Assembly (NCBI GenBank): GCA_032358165.1
Contig: JAALGY010000057.1
Coordinates: 434,001 to 498,000 of the forward strand
Direction of reading: 5' to 3'
Length of the DNA stretch: 64,000 nucleotides
Source: Diplosphaera chodatii
Taxonomy: Eukaryota > Chlorophyta > Trebouxiophyceae > Prasiolales > Stichococcaceae
Shown here: positions 34,162 through 45,492 of the stretch, one piece after another
Layout of the letters: each line of letters begins with the position of its first letter
Position numbering within the stretch: position 1 is the stretch's first letter
Program-made: the position numbers and the translations under genes
The notes under the pieces: model-generated
The model's database searches: none
Told to the model about the DNA's origin: nothing
Seen by the model: the letters and a program-made list of their open reading frames with translations, nothing else

Positions 34162-37000
34162 TTACAACAGGAGCAAAGCGCAGGAAGCCGCCCAGGAAAG
34201 GTTGTCCTCAGATGTGAAATTTGCCGGCTTTGGCGGCACAGGTGTCCCAAGCAGTACGTGGCCCACAATCTCCAAGTCGGTTTTCAAGATAGGGCTCTGC
34301 TTGTGCACCTCCTCAAGGTGATGAGGAGTGAACACTTCCTAGAAACAGCAGCATGCAATGCTTTTCAGCGCAAAGATGTCCAGGTCCGCCTCCAACAACT
34401 TGACTGGACTTGATTGCATGCCACAGCAGGTCGTGCAACGCATCGCACAATGAGAGACACAGCACATCAGCAGACTTACCACGCAGCGGGGTGGGTCACC
34501 AGCTGCGTGGGCCTCGGCGATGTGGCGGCACCACGTTCGCTGCCAGCTTGTAGTGATGGGGTAGAGCGCCTCTACCTATGTAGCATGTGTTCAGCAGGGT
34601 TAAGACTCGATGCGTTCTGGATACATGTTTAGCCATGATACATCTGTTGAACAGAGCTGGTCGGAGCTCAAAGGGCAAATATGCATGCAGCATAAACATT
34701 GAATGAGTTCGTGGTCGATGAAATGCAGTACCTTATCGCAGGCAGGGGGCCGCTCGCCGCCCAGTCGGAACCAGTGAGCTGCAAGCAGCGCCTCATCGCC
34801 GGAAAGGATGCTTGGGGACGGCAGCTGCAAGGACGCAGGATTCAATATGCAACCACAACAATTGATGCCATCGAAAGCCCGACCTTGTTGGCGGGCCCCA
34901 GATCCACCAGAAGCAAGAAGAACAAGTCAAGGGCCAGTGCGGACGCACCGTATCCTTCACGCTCTGGTAATGTTGAAACAATTTTGTTTCCGTCCGCTCA
35001 CGCACCTGGTGACAAATACCATGGCGTTATACTGACGACTGTGGATGCGTATGCTTGCAGTTGGCAATGATCCGAAGTTTGCAGTAGTACTCAACCCCTG
35101 CCTAATGATTCGAGATGAGCATATGCAAGCGCACCTTCGGAAAGAGCTTGAGCGGGCTCACAATATTCTCTTCCTCCCACTTATCATAGTCAAACTCGTC
35201 CGCCGTTGACAAGTTGCCAGCAAAACCCTCCTCTTCGTCAGCCTCTGCTTCAGCAGTCCACTCCGCGGCGTGCTGAAGACAGAGTTAACGGCACTCAGTT
35301 TGCCAGCACATCAGATACTGTTGTTCTATTCAGCCTTTGGCAGCCTGGCATGTAGGCTCGCTGCAAACAGGATGATACTGACCTTCGCAAAGTTGGAGTC
35401 TGTGTCCTCCAACCAGTCAACGCTGCTAGCAGAGGGGCTGTCTGGTAGCGCAGCAGCTGATGTGCGCCCGAAACCCTGCACAAAGCCGGCAACATGCATT
35501 GGTGGTGAATGACAACTTGAGTAACATCCCTCGGTCGCTGAGGCACCCCGACTATGACTGTTAATAAGTCTGCATAGAGTGCTATCACGTCTGCATGTCA
35601 GGAACATGCGGCTTGTGCGAGTCAATCACAAGTACCCACCTCGCCCTTGCCTGAAGGGTGGAGCTGCAGGTTCGGAGCCTGTGATGGCAGATGTCAAGAT
35701 GTATGGTACATTCCAGAGCATGCAGAACTGCATCAGCACTGAATCAAGATCCCAGTCTGTCACCTCTGCGGCTGGTGCAACTGCCGCCTCACCAAAGCGG
35801 GCTTCCAATGTGGATAGTGCCTGCACCATGTCAAGCAGTCTCATGCGACTGCAAACATACATAAAAATGGGGCGAGATGTTGCTACAGGAGATGTGTTCA
35901 TCCACCTGGCTGTCTGCGTGCAGACGCTGGGCTCCCTCCTGACGCTCCTGCGACTGGTCTGCCTCGTGGTGCACCTCTGCAGCCTGCCGCTGCGAAAGCT
36001 GCGTGCGCATGTCAACCAATGGTTATGCTCAGTCAACACCACGGTAGGAGACATGGCCCCGGGGGCCTGCCTGTCACGAACCACGAGGGGCACTGCTGTT
36101 GCGCCATGCAGCACAGCAGGATGAATATCATGTGAACATCAGCGTCCTGCGAGCGCCGCAACTCGACGGCAAACTTTCAGGGGACGGTACCTTGCGCGGC
36201 GGCGCAGCTGAGATGCGCGTACCCTGAAGGATGCCCTGCGGCTCCTGCTCTTGTCGGTCTTCCGGCGGCGAGACAGAAGGGGTGCGCTGGGCTGCACACT
36301 TCTGACCCTGCAGGATGCTTGCAGTCAGGAGCAGCTGAGCACCGCAAATGCTCACAGCCAGACACGATTTGGAGCGTGCCGCCCCGGCAAGGTGCGCAAT
36401 CAAGTACGCCAGAGTTTGCGACAAAGGGACAGACGGACCCGGGACGGCAGTGGCGTGTCCTCAGAACGCTCGCTGTCGTGCTCCTCCGTGGCAAACGCCT
36501 CCTTGTTGGGGGTCTGCAGAGGAGTGCAGACATACATGTCCTGCCATTTGCGCAGGATAAGTCACAGCACCACTTGTGCCTCAGCACCGATCAGCTGTTA
36601 GCATGCAGTGTGCCACAGCAGGAGCTGCAACGATTGCTACAGACAGGCAAGTCATTACGGCTGTCCAAGGCAGCCTGATGCAGGGCGTGCAAGTTGAGCA
36701 ATGCGGTGCGGTGAACGCAGCGCTGCGATGCAGAAGAGACTTACATGGCTCATCGAAGTTGCTGCTGCACGTGCTGCCCGCCTGGTCAGGCTGCGGTGCA
36801 AGGTAGGCTGACCCAAGCTTCCGTGCTGTTCGCATCAACGGCGCACGGGCTCTGAGCACTCACAGTGATCAGCTGGAATGCATGCTGCTGGTTACACGGA
36901 TGTTGCTGAATAAAGAAAGGGACGAGAAGACGAACAAACTTCAAAGTGGGGTGGCAGTCGGCGTCAGCAGCGGTTTCCCGGTTCTTGACCCTGCAGTACT
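34162..37000 (-). CDS. Uncharacterised multi-exon protein U1 (paralogue of U2), DUSP-like C-terminus
   Basis: The last five exons join in phase 0: 35475-35383 (GFGRTSAAALPDSP), 35272-35135 (acidic, DEFDYDKWEEENIVSP), 34824-34732 (EALLAAHWFRLGGERPPACD), 34575-34480 (LYPITTSWQRTWCRH) and 34338-34162. The last encodes PILKTDLEIVGHVLLGTPVP and reaches a TAA that also overlaps a GTAAGT donor. Possible earlier exons reach to about 37000 (CHPTLKFVRLLVPFFI; a Gln-rich coil at 35980-35890) but were not joined. The W-x3-WC...P-I-x2-x-D-L pattern resembles a DUSP domain of ubiquitin proteases; this is only a hint. The last three exons have exactly the lengths of those in U2 (93, 96 and 177 nt). Function is unknown. 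Confidence 0.6.
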
Positions 37001-37312
37001 TCAACTTAGGCGAATCTGACTGGCGCCAGTGCCTCTCGCACTTTGCTGCTTACAGTATTTGTATTGTGCCGCGTCCGCGAACTGGGATAATGCTGAACAT
37101 CATAAGATGCGGCTTTGCCCGCGTGGAGCCTTGCCTCGCTTCATCGCACGACAGTCTGTGCAGAGGCGCCGACAGCAAGCGCAACCTGCCTTAACACAGG
37201 AATGCAGCGGAAGGCAGCTCAATTTACAAACAGGTTCTTGTGATAAGACCCTGGCGGATCGAGCCGCAGCTCGAAAGACTGATAACTGTGATATACCCTA
37301 CATGGAGCTTGA

Positions 37313-39112
37313 TTAGGCGCCAGACAGTGCCGATGACGGCGCGGCCCAGGTGCTGGCCTCCGTGCCGCTGCCGCCCGGCGGCCGGCTGCACATCGCCTGG
37401 GGCGCCGGGATCGAGGTGCTTGCCGCCGGCCTGCCTTGATACGAAACACGTGTTGCCCCTTTGGAGCAACGGCCTGAGCCGCTCCCTGCAGGGCCTGTCC
37501 GTCGCCTGCGGAGCGCCGTGTTGCATATTACACGCTGCCCAAGTTAACAGCTGCAACTGGCGCTGCAGAAAGGTGCGCTCAGATTCTTCCCTGGATTCCT
37601 TATACAGCAGTGCGGTGCCCCAGCCGCCCTCAGCAAAACGACTCTGCTGTGACAGCATATTGAGGGCTGCAAGCATGCACAAGGAGGCCACTGCGCTCTG
37701 CGGCTGCTGTATGCCAGCAGGCCACGCAGCTGCAATGGTAGTAATTTGTGGCAGACAGTGATGGGATGACTACCAGGAGCTGCCTTTCGAGTTGATCGCC
37801 TGCCTCGCTGCTGGCTGCAGGGGCTGCAAATGGCCGCGGCAGGCACGAGGTGAGAGCCGCCACCCTGGACTTCAGCCGCGCAGTGAGCGACATCCTGGCC
37901 ACTGAGGTGCCCGGGTGAGGGGGTGCATCGCCAGGCGTGCCCCATTCTGCCATGCTGATATGAGAGTGAATTGCACGAATTGCCTGATGATGCAGCGTGT
38001 TAGGCCAGTGCCAGGTTGTCAGCAGCTGCTTGTGCCTCAGCTGGGCAGTCCTGTGGGCCTGTGTACAGTCGGCCACCCTGGAACAGCATTAGCACCAGTT
38101 AGTATCCTGGCTCTGAACAGCGTGTGGCACATGTGTAGGGACGAGGCGGCAGTGGAGCTCAGCCGGGAGAGCGCGCTGCGGGAGCTACTGGAGCTGATAC
38201 TCATGCAGCAGCTGACCCCGCACGGCACCGCCGCCGAGGTGGGTCGCCTGGACCACAAAAGGGGGTTGAGGAAGGAGTTGCCAAAGCGCACACAGCATCA
38301 GGGCAGCTGTGTGGATCAGTCATCAACATGCGCCCTCAGGACGGGCCTGCCCTGTGTATGCAGGTGAATGTGGCTGTCAGTGTATCCTCACGGTTGCTCA
38401 CGCGACCGCCAAACCATGCGCATTTCGCTGCAGGGCCTGGCCTGCTGGCTGGTCCACACCCAGGCGGCGCTGTTGCCGGCACCCCTCGCGCTGCGGCTGG
38501 TCAAAACAGGCACTGAATTGCCAGCAGAGGACGCAGACGGCTTCTGGCACGCGGCTGCCTGGGCTGCGGCGCTGGGTGCAGGCGGCGGTGGCGGCGGTGT
38601 GCTGCCACTCGGCGCTGCTGCGCTGGGCGGACGAGGCGGGGCGGGGCGCGGCGCGGAGCAGGCCAAGGTGCACCCGACTCGTGCAAACGCATGGCCTGAC
38701 AATGAGGTCTGAGTCACCACGTCTGACCTTCTCAGGAGTGTCACACTGGACAGCCTGACTGGACCGCTGTGCACCCCTTGTCTCCGTCTGTCACTGCTTT
38801 CGTGCCAGCCAGCGCCCCCGTAGCCGCAGGTTACCCCGCACAAATGTGCTGGACTGCGCTGCAGGCAGAGCTCGTAACATGTGTCCTGCATCTGCTGGCG
38901 GCACGCAGGTTAATGCGTCGAAGCCAGATGTGCTGCTGCTGCAGCTGCAGCTGCCTGTGTCCTGAGTGCGGGACCCTGTCACTGAAAGGCCTGACACGGT
39001 GCAGGTGGCTGTGTTGGAGCATGTGGTACTGCTGCCGCCGCCCTGCCGGTACACGCAGCACAATCGGCCGCGCTTTTTACAACATCATCGAGGTGTGGCG
39101 CTACAGGTGCTG
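37313..39112 (+). pseudogene. Broken 5' half of NUP85
   Basis: Segments at 37313-37437, about 37480-37580, 37823-37915, 38139-38240, 38433-38670 and 39001-39112 match successive 5' exons of NUP85 at 46341 onward, introns partly included. For example, ATLDFSRAVSDILATE is present in both. The copy lacks the start codon of the intact gene, has a stop after its first segment, is frameshifted in the fifth (Gly-rich in place of WTQEAVGAV), and has lost most of the sixth. It ends where starch synthase sequence begins about 300 bp later. It cannot encode a nucleoporin and is a duplication relic. Confidence 0.85.
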
Positions 39113-39410
39113 CCTGGTGCCATGCCTTCAAGCTGCTCTCATGCTGTTGCCACTCTGCTCCAGCGGAATCTGCTTCCATTTTTAGGAATGAAAGCTGAGA
39201 TGATGGCAATAGCCGCGGCTTTACAGAGTATCCCCTCAAACCCTTGTTTCCTCCCCAAGCCCATTGCTGCCATGCGAAGGACCCAGCCCGTGGCTGATCT
39301 GACACATTTCCAGCACGGCTCAGTAATCTGCCACGACACGCAGGCAGCCATGCAGATCAGCTGCACATCTGCCTCGCCACCTCAGGAGCAGCAACCTTGC
39401 CATACCACTA
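39113..39410. other. Junction zone between the two pseudogenes
   Basis: These 298 bp lie between NUP85-like and starch-synthase-like sequence and match no exon of either. The duplication breakpoint must fall here or at its edges. No transposon end or long repeat is visible. Confidence 0.6.
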
Positions 39411-40681
39411 CTACAGGGTGCATGAGCGTGAAGGTGGACGCGGCCGTCCCGCCGGTGGGCTGCATCACACGGCTGGTGCCGCAGAAGGGGTGCCACCTCA
39501 TCCGCCACGCCCTGTTCCGCACCCGCGATGCCGGCAGCTAGGTGCGCTGCGGGTTTTTAGCTCACTGTCTGAAGATGTGCCAGTTTTCCAGAGTGTCAGT
39601 CATTCGGCTTGCTGAGCTGATTTCCTTGCCCTGCAGGCAGTGCTGCTGGGCTCAGGGCATGTCGATGGCAATTTCGGAGCGCTGGCAGTGGGCAAGTTCA
39701 GGTGTGGTTCCGCTCCCGCCCACAGCTGGGGTACAAGGCGCACCAGCACATCAGCGAGTGCAGCTTGCTGCAGCAAGGCGCCGTGTTGTTGTAGCACAAC
39801 TGTCAGCTCCGACCGAAACCCCCTGACTGGAGCCCTCTGACCCGAGCTCATCTGGGGCCTGCAGGACAGCGATGCGCTGGCGCACCTGATCTGCACCGCC
39901 GCGTACATTGGGCCGTCCATGTTCGAGCCATGCGGCCTGACGCAGCTGGGTCGCCATGCGGTGCGCCTGTTGTCTGCCCATCCAGCCTCCAGCAACGTCC
40001 ATGTTTTCTGTGGGTTGAGCGACTGTAAGCAGGGGTGATGCCGATACGCTATGTTGTTCCAGTGATGCTTGATTGTGTTTTACAGCTATCAAAGACAGGT
40101 CCTGGATCGATATGCGCAGGCCTGCAACAGGACCAAGACTTTGTGACCCGTGCCAGACTGCCATTGCCACCCAAGATTCCACGGCATGCAGGTATGGCCC
40201 GCTGCCGGTGGTGCGCACGACTGGCGGCCTGGCCGACACGGTGTTTGACGTTGGTACCGAGCGGCGCCGCCGCCGGAGGAGCAGCACCCCAACGGCTTCA
40301 CCTTCACAGGCGCCGACGCAGCCTCGGAGGACTCCGCACTCGACCGCGCCCTCAGGTGCCGAAGCACGGTCGTCGACCTGAGCGGACGAAAGTGTGTGGC
40401 TGTGCTGTTTGGCACTGGACGGTGCAGCCAGCCATGTTTCACGGATGCAGGGGCCCCACTGATTGCAGGGTGCCCATTGACGTTGCTGTGAGTACTGTAC
40501 AGCTGCCAAAGAACCTAAATTAGCAGCGGACAACACGGAGTTACTTGGGCGTCGGTGCAGGTACTACAAGGAGCGGCCCGACTGGTGGGCGGAGGTGTCG
40601 CAGCGCAACATGCGGCTGGACTCCTCCTGGGGCCGCAGCAGCGAGGCGTACCTGGAGCTGTACCGCGGCATGGGGGCGTGA
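39411..40681 (+). pseudogene. Broken 3' third of the starch synthase gene
   Basis: Five segments match the last five starch synthase exons in order: 39421-39540, 39637-39702, about 39862-39960, 40193-40355 and 40560-40681. The first ends in TAG where the gene has the CAG before its donor. The third lacks 30 nt (the IKVMYSD region), lacks more bases before PSMFEPCG, and has an extra G that shifts the frame. The last is nearly identical to the functional exon, ending YLELYRGMGA. It has no start, no N-terminal Rossmann domain and several disabling changes, so it is not a working gene. Confidence 0.88.
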
Positions 40682-41916
40682 TATGTCAGCTTTTGATGCG
40701 GCGGCGGGCGCGGCGGCGGCGGTGCATGTCTGGCAACGGCACAGCGTGACGTCAAAGCCTCCAGCATATGACGGGATTGACTGGGCGCCATCCGCGAAGC
40801 TGCAAGCTGTGGCGATGACGCTGTGACGTGTGACAGTTGCTGTGCACTTTGGCATGTACTGTACATGCTGGCTGAAGTTGAGCAGTGCACTTGGTGACGC
40901 CAGACACACTCGTCTGCGGTATGACACGGCATCTGGTCTTTGTGGGAGGTAGATGCAGGTAGATGCCAAGCTGCGTCGTGATGCAGGTCGATGTACCGTC
41001 CTTGCAGCCGCTGCATTAACAAAGCCTCTGGCGGATGAGAGCCCTCTACACCAGTTACATGTTCGTTGCTACTTTTGCAAGAGCTGCTAGCGTACAGGCC
41101 GCTTATGGTTATTGGTCACGAAGCAATGGGTCGAGGATGGACGCCCCCTTGCAGTTCTGGCACAAACCTGGTTGTTGCCTCTTGTACAGCTTACGCCCTT
41201 GCACAGCAACCTTGTATGGCGGTCAAGCTGCCAAAGCTGCATGGGTGGAGGAAGTCGTGGACAGCCTTGGTGGGTGGCTGGTCCTGCATTGCGTGTGCAC
41301 ATGAGGCCACCAGTCAGTGTGTGCGGGCATCCTTGTTTGCAGCGAGGGCACCAAGCAACATGCGCCAGTCGACAGTGCCACGTAAGCTTCATGCACCATG
41401 CACCATGCTGAATGTGCTCATACAAACATAAGATACATGCAACTGAACCATATGCTCTACATTGCACCTTGGGTAGCTGGAAATTGCACTTCACAAAGGT
41501 GGCTGGCGCCATCTATGTGCAGGTGCACCCCAAGCAGTGGGCAGGCCGCCAGCAGGCTCGGGAGGCCAGTGTGCAGGACGTAGCGATGGTCTTCATTGCT
41601 GGTCACTGTGTTGGTACCACCATCTGTCACTCTCAATCTCAAAGCGAGCGAGACGCTTCACACCTGCAGCATAAGACATGGCATCCTCGGCTGCAGAAAG
41701 GCATTCGAACTTCGATGGACATCTTTTGGCTCAGAGCTGACATATCACGGGCTTGACCTTCAAGCTGACGTCCCAATCGAGTCTGCAGCGGCACAGCCTG
41801 CCATTGCATGCATAGGACTGCCTTCATGCTACGAGATGCGGCAGCAGCACTACTGTCTGTTTTGCAGCAACGCCGCTCGTCCATGTTTCGTTGCAGAGTG
41901 ATGTCAGTCTACCTAC
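40682..41916. other. Unresolved stretch downstream of the starch synthase relic
   Basis: No gene can be fixed here. On the minus strand, 41530-41620 (GLPSLLAACPLLGVHLH) could be a later exon of the F-box gene; the plus strand over the same bases is also open. A Cys-rich minus-strand stretch (WCPRCKQGCPH, about 41330-41360) is another candidate. Confidence 0.3.
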
Positions 41917-42262
41917 ATGTCGTTGCTCCACATACGCCGCGAGCCTCTTCCAGCTGAACTCGCTGCCCACATGCAGCACCCGCCAGATCGGTGCCTGGCA
42001 GGGTTGCCACCACACCTGTTATGCACAAAGCACAGTACCACATAGTGTGGACAGATGCGAAGGATGGCTAATCAAGGCTGGCATGCTGTTAAAATGCCGT
42101 GCGTCGAGGATACCAGGCCTGCAGACATGACCGCTGACCTACCGGCGGGTTGCGAAACACCTCCGCGCAAGCACGGCAGGTGGCCGCCAGCGCCAGCATA
42201 TCGTCTTGTGGCAGATGCCGCAGAATCAGATACCACAGCTCGGCTGGCAGCCGGCTGAAGAT
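41917..42262 (-). CDS. F-box protein, two inner exons
   Basis: Exon 42262-42143 encodes a clear F-box core of 40 residues (SRLPAELWYLILRHLPQDDM, then LALAATCRACAEVFR), bounded by TTAG and GTAGGT. It joins in phase 0 to 41994-41917, which encodes APIWRVLHVGSEFSWKRLAA and ends at GTAGGTAG. First and last exons were not fixed: upstream candidates lie to about 42700 and downstream to about 41450. An SCF adaptor role follows from the F-box. It is unrelated in sequence to the F-box/LRR genes at either end of the window. Confidence 0.65.
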
Positions 42263-42893
42263 CTAACCATGCTGCGGTGCCGCAGCCTGCGCATCTTCAT
42301 TCTGCATCTGCTTTACACGGGTCCGACTCTCGACAGGAGCAACAATACCTGCGCCACGAAAAGCCTTGTTGGCGCTGCAACATATGGCTGAGAGTGAAAG
42401 TGGATCGCACTTGCACCTGCCAATTGATGTGTCATGTCACGTGGTGGGTGCTGTCCAAGGATCTCATTGCGTCCCAGTTGCTCCCATGCCGAGAGCATTG
42501 TTCATTCGCTCGTACTCAGGGCTATCACAGTGCCGCAGATCCCCAGCGCCCGACAGACCGATGCGTGTGACTGACTCCGGGTGTGTCCAGCACGCAAGCG
42601 CATGCCTGGGCATGCCAGTGCCATCCGGCTGACCGCCTCGTATGTCACGGCGACCAGGCAGGTGGCATCAGCGCCATGCCCTACAGAGGTCAGCACTCTG
42701 GTGTTCTCTTCTCATAGCGTACACACATCTTTATGGTGTCGATCAGACTGACGTCACGGTGCAAGTTGCAACATTGGCATGTTGGCGACATAATAATGGG
42801 CAATGGCCAGGTTGCGGACACGTGCGTCCTTGCAGAGCAGCACTTTGCAAGCGAGCGAGTCGTCTCGCTGATATGGTGCATTATCCTCTGCAG
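42263..42893. other. No gene resolved
   Basis: This may hold the 5' end of the F-box gene (-) and of the Q-rich gene (+). Frames are open but without convincing splice sites. Confidence 0.35.
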
Positions 42894-43476
42894 GCGGCAC
42901 GGCCCGGCCGCAGCTGTCGTCGGGCTATGCGCTGGTCGAGCAGGCGCGGAAGCGGGCAGCCACTCACGAGCAGAACCAGGCGCTGGTACGGGAGGCGCAG
43001 CAGGCTTCAGCTCTGGAGCCTAGCTACAAGGTGAACAGGAAGTTCGTTGGATGCTGTGGCATCCAGGCACATGTGTTGACCAGGGTGTAGGCAATCAGCT
43101 GCGTGCATGCACGCAGGCGCCCGCGCACGCCACGCAGCCTATTGTGCCACAAACATTTGATCGGACCAGCCCATTGCAACTGGCAGCTGATGCGGCAGAG
43201 ATGCAGGCCTGCGACTCGGCAGCGCCTCCTGCGCAGCCGTGCATGCCAATGCAGCAGCAGCAGCATCGAGGGACGCCGGTGGTTGGCCCGTGGCGGCAGA
43301 AGAAACGCAAGGCGGCATGGCCGCCGGCGGCGGCCCCGCAGCCGGATCTCCCAGCAGTCCTAGAAAGGGTGGCGTGCACGCCTCCAGAGCAGCAGCACAC
43401 GCCCGCAGATAGACGTCACGCAGCCAGTTGTGCCAGAGACAGTTGCTCGGACCAGCCCATTGCAAATGGCAGCTGA
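42894..43476 (+). CDS. Hypothetical Ala/Gln-rich protein, two exons, partial
   Basis: Exon 42894-43030 encodes a helical, charged segment (ALVEQARKRAATHEQNQALV) and ends at GTGAAC. It joins in phase 0 to 43117-43476, which has the repeat module QPIVPQTFDRTSPLQLAADA, a Gln run, GPWRQKKRKAAW, and a stop after the frame slips into the second repeat. The second and third repeat copies beyond the stop are in other frames, so this may be a decaying gene or one with a further intron. The family is unknown and the start was not found. Confidence 0.4.
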
Positions 43477-43890
43477 TGCGGGTGGGAAGCAGGCCTGCGA
43501 CACGGCAGCGTGCCCTTCGCAGCGGTGCGGGCCGCAGCAGCAGCAGTAGCAGCAGCAGCAGCGAGGGTTCCGTGCGACGCCGGTATTTGGCCCGTGGCAA
43601 CAGAAGAAACGCAAGTCGGTGTGTGCCGAGGACGTTTTGGCGTCCCCGCAGCAGGCGCGGTGTCTGCCGAGGTTGGACCAGCAGGTGCCCCCGCTGGATG
43701 CTCATCAGCCGCCGGCAACAGCCCTGCAGCTGTGTCCCGCAGTCCCAGACAGGGTGGCGTGCGCGCCTGCAGAGCAGCAGTAGGCGCCCGCACACGCCAC
43801 GCAGCCGACTGCATTGGGAGACAGTCGCTTGGGCCATCCTTCACAGGAGACAGTCGCTTGGGCCATCCCTTCGCAGCCGGCGGCTGATGC
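43117..43890 (+). repeat. Imperfect tandem array, unit about 290 bp, three copies
   Basis: Copies begin near 43120, 43410 and 43775. Landmarks recur in each: CACGCCACGCAGCC-like starts, CGGACCAGCCCATTGCAA (first two), a CAG run, GGCAGAAGAAACGCAAG-like bases and an AGGGTGGCGTGC end. Copies 1 and 2 are offset by 286 bp, which is not a multiple of three. A 29-bp unit (ACAGTCGCTTGGGCCATCC) is itself doubled at about 43821-43870. Confidence 0.7.
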
Positions 43891-44419
43891 ACCTGCAACC
43901 CAGCCTTTAGTACTGCAACACTTCTTGCGTACCTGCTCGAGCAAATGCATCCAGCAAGCAAATGCACATGGAAAGCTATGGCAGTGATGCGGCGTCGCAT
44001 CTAAGGCATTGTACATGCAGCACTGAGCAGGGTAGTCGTTGATGCCAGGCTGCTTTGCAACGTTGCTGCGGCAGCTGATGCTTTGGGTTGGGCCCCGGGC
44101 CAAATAAAACGGCATGCTTGAGAGGTCAAGGCACTGTCCTAGAAGCCGCTGCTACAGTTGCACGAGCAAGCCCTTGGCATACCAACCCCAGAACGTCAGC
44201 TGAATGCTGCCACCGTTATCATAGCTCTCAGACTCTGCACATGTGCTCTGATCGCTGCGCATCCAGCCAAAGTATGCCGCCAGGTTGGCCCACCACGGAC
44301 CTACACCCTGCAGCGCACATCCGTGATGCCAGCAGTCAAAGACAGGTCAAGACTGTTCTGGCATGCATGCCACTTCCAAGAACACGTATCATTGCAACAT
44401 GGCAGTGGCCTCACAGGGG
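43891..44419. other. No gene resolved
   Basis: This stretch lies 3' of the repeat array and 3' of U2. Frames are open on both strands but unconvincing. Confidence 0.4.
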
Positions 44420-45492
44420 TCACAGCAGCAGGCCGGCGCAGGCGGCCGGCCACGACACCCCGCCGCGCCCCGCGAAGTCTGCCGGCGGCGGCGGGACCGG
44501 GGTGCCGAGCAGGATGCGGCCGACCACCTCCAGGTCCGCCCTGGGGATCGGCCGCCTGTCATGGATATCCTGAAGGTGCTCCGCAGAGAACAGCACCTGC
44601 GTTGATCGGCAGCACACAGAGCTTCTCAGCCAGGCTCTGCGTGCTGACTTGCAAGCAGGTGTCGTAGCATACCTTTTGACAGTTGGGTTTTGGGCGAGTC
44701 AGCTGTGCGCACCTCGCAGCGAGGTACGTTCCCCGCTGAGTGCGCCTGCTCGAGGTGGCGGCACCAGCAGTACACCCAACGCGGACCAAACGGGTACAGC
44801 CTCTCGATCTGTGTTGCAGTGGTGCGTGGCTGAGGCTGATAGACGCTGTGGTCACCCGTGTACGCAACCAGTAATGGGGTTGACGACAGCACAACCAGGC
44901 TATGGAGTGCTCGACATCCTGGCACTCTGCCAGTTTGTGAACACCGCACCTGATCGCAGACGGAAGGTCGCTGGCCGCCCAGGCGGTAGTAGGTGGCTGC
45001 CACCAAAGCCTCGTGACCTGTTACGCTGCTGGGCGGCGGCAGCTGCAGGAAATCCAGGGACGGCGTAATGGCAAGATCACTCAGCAGATAGACCACGCGC
45101 AACACAGCACAAGCCATCAGCAGACAGAGGATGGAACCACCAAGACCAGCACGCACCATGTCCAGCATGCGCAGATACTCCTCGAACATCTGGGTTTCTG
45201 GTTGAGCTGGCACCTGCGGACACCAAGTAACTAACAAGGCTGTGAGACCCGCGTGCTACGGGTAAGGCAAACTGGCTGCAGCATCTGCAGTTGCAGTTGG
45301 CGGTCAGGGTTGGTAAGGACACCCTCGACTTTAATCACCGAACCTGACCAGGCGCTGCTAGCATACCGGGTTCTCGCGGAAGAAGTCCACCGGCGGTGGG
45401 TAAATCTTCACAAGGTCTTGCTCTGCAGGCCGCTTGTAAGCTACAATAGCGTTCTCGCGAGCCCTTTTCTTGGCTTTCCAGGCCGCCGCCCA
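44420..45492 (-). CDS. Uncharacterised protein U2 (paralogue of U1), 5' end not found
   Basis: Five exons join in phase 0: about 45492-45367 (KRARENAIVAYKRP, KIYPPPVDFFRENP), 45213-45157 (MFEEYLRMLDM), 45042-44950 (EALVAATYYRLGGQRPSVCD), 44808-44713 (LYPFGPRWVYCWCRH) and 44596-44420 (RRPIPRADLEVVGRILLGTP, then TGA). The last three match U1 exon by exon with identical lengths and about 58 percent amino-acid identity in the first of them (18 of 31 by eye). The stop or donor ambiguity at the end is the same as in U1. Function is unknown; the DUSP-like pattern is the only lead. It is transcribed away from NUP85. Confidence 0.6.

Noticed and set aside
39397..39540. Start codon near 39421 as a new short starch synthase gene
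   Set aside because: The frame ends at a TAG after about 40 codons and later segments are frameshifted; nothing catalytic could be made.
43139..43837. 232-codon minus-strand frame over the module array
   Set aside because: Low-complexity Leu/Arg/Cys composition is the complement of CAG runs and repeats. The plus strand has better splice sites and motif content.
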